Below are positions 15,038 through 15,615 of a DNA stretch of 15,615 nucleotides, piece after piece. The notes under the pieces are model-generated. The model was not told the DNA's origin. It saw only the letters and a program-made list of their open reading frames with translations, and ran no database searches. Source of the stretch: an uncultured Oscillospiraceae bacterium (lineage in GTDB: Bacteria > Bacillota_A > Clostridia > Oscillospirales > Oscillospiraceae); the NCBI GenBank assembly GCA_900769845.1, contig CAAGIF010000058.1, forward strand, positions 1 through 15,615, written 5' to 3'. The position numbers and the translations under genes are program-made. Numbering within the stretch: the stretch's first letter is position 1; each line of letters opens with the position of its first letter.

Positions 15038-15615
15038 GAATTTCTCCTTTTTTAGCGCTGATACTGCGCCAATCCTCCTTGGCGCAGGTGGCGGTGATGG
15101 TAAGACCTGCTTTTTCCAGAGCCTGCGCCACATCGGAAAGCCGGCTATGAAGAATTCCGGAGCAGATCAGAATGCTGTCATCGCTAAGAAATGCGGGCAG
15201 CACCGGGGCAAGTCCGATGATCACATCTGCCACGATGTTCACAAGAACCAGGTCATAGGTTTTTGCGGAAAGATCCTCCATCAGAGCTTTGTCGGTGATC
15301 ACATTTCCGGTCAGAGCGGTAAATTCCGGGGAAGCAAACCCGTTGTAACCGGCATTTTCCCGGGCGATGGATTCTGCCTTGGGATCCACATCCACGCCAA
15401 TGGCGCTGGCGGCTCCCAGCCGCAGGGCGGCAATGGACAGAATTCCGCTGCCACTGCCCAGATCCAAACACCGGAAGCCGGGTTTGACAGTTTCCTCCAT
15501 GGCTTCCATCACCATTTGGGTGGAGGCGTGGGCGCCGGTGCCGAAGGTCAGGCCGGGGTCTAAGATAATGGGCTTGCGATCGGTTTGTGTATCCGCCAGC
15601 CAGTAGGGCAGAACC
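15030..15615 (-). CDS. prmA: Ribosomal protein L11 methyltransferase, 5'-truncated by window edge
   Basis: This SAM-dependent enzyme trimethylates amino groups of ribosomal protein L11. About 194 C-terminal residues are present; family members run about 300, so the N-terminal substrate-recognition domain lies beyond the window. The frame stays open to the right edge, and the true start is outside. Visible motifs are DPGLTFGTGAHAST (15519-15560), the SAM motif I CLDLGSGSGILSIAALRLGA (centred near 15450), VDVDPKA as the acidic ribose contact, and LVNIVADVI, matching the family's NILA catalytic-loop region. The fold and motifs are complete in the visible part. The stop lies 8 bases inside the glycoside-hydrolase-like gene, giving translational coupling. 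In many Firmicutes prmA is followed by an rsmE gene; here it is followed by an unrelated membrane protein. Confidence 0.93.
   Translation of the reverse strand, partial: VLPYWLADTQTDRKPIILDPGLTFGTGAHASTQMVMEAMEETVKPGFRCLDLGSGSGILSIAALRLGAASAIGVDVDPKAESIARENAGYNGFASPEFTALTGNVITDKALMEDLSAKTYDLVLVNIVADVIIGLAPVLPAFLSDDSILICSGILHSRLSDVAQALEKAGLTITATCAKEDWRSISAKKGEIHV

Noticed and set aside
13994..15055. 353-codon open frame on the plus strand opposite the glycoside-hydrolase-like gene
   Set aside because: No ribosome binding site or known motif was seen; the minus frame has a membrane anchor, a good AAGGAG and coupling to prmA.

Overview
The window looks like chromosomal housekeeping DNA from an anaerobic Firmicute of the Clostridia, most like the GC-richer gut Oscillospirales. 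This rests on the holB-ricT gene order, a YtrA-type GntR/ABC operon, an M18 aminopeptidase of bacterial type, AAGGAG-type ribosome binding sites and a GC content near 60% in most genes. The genus call is inference. I see no phage, transposon, CRISPR or tRNA/rRNA gene, and no gene-free stretch longer than about 190 bases.

Layout. 1-1798 (+): 3' part of pgk, then tpiA, two consecutive glycolytic enzymes separated by a GC-rich hairpin. 1870-3488 (+): a Sua5/YwlC-type threonylcarbamoyl-AMP synthase and coaE, translationally coupled by a GTGA overlap. 3503-4888 (+): an M18 aminopeptidase with its own promoter inside the end of coaE. 4936-7922 (-): a three-gene operon of GntR/YtrA repressor, ABC ATPase and large ABC permease, with every junction overlapping. 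It is driven by a near-consensus promoter whose start site lies under a perfect 20-bp palindrome. 8109-9260 (+): a secreted D-Ala-D-Ala carboxypeptidase, divergent from that operon. 9330-10478 (+): a free-standing alanyl-tRNA editing protein. 10618-11616 (+): a cytoplasmic-type asparaginase. 11678-13944 (+): holB and ricT, the latter with a long charged tail. 14000-15615 (-): a membrane-anchored glycoside-hydrolase-like protein and the 3' part of prmA.

How the parts relate. Most genes serve central metabolism, translation fidelity (t6A synthesis, alanyl-tRNA proofreading, L11 methylation), replication (delta') and RNA turnover (RicT). The accessory unit is the ytrA-like operon facing a cell-wall carboxypeptidase, which suggests a cell-envelope stress module. 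Convergent gene pairs (aminopeptidase/permease and ricT/glycoside-hydrolase-like) are separated by strong hairpins that can serve both strands. Nothing here is a clearly new system. The points most worth a second look are the operator architecture, the degenerate glycoside-hydrolase-like motif, the RicT tail and the base-composition shift in the permease.
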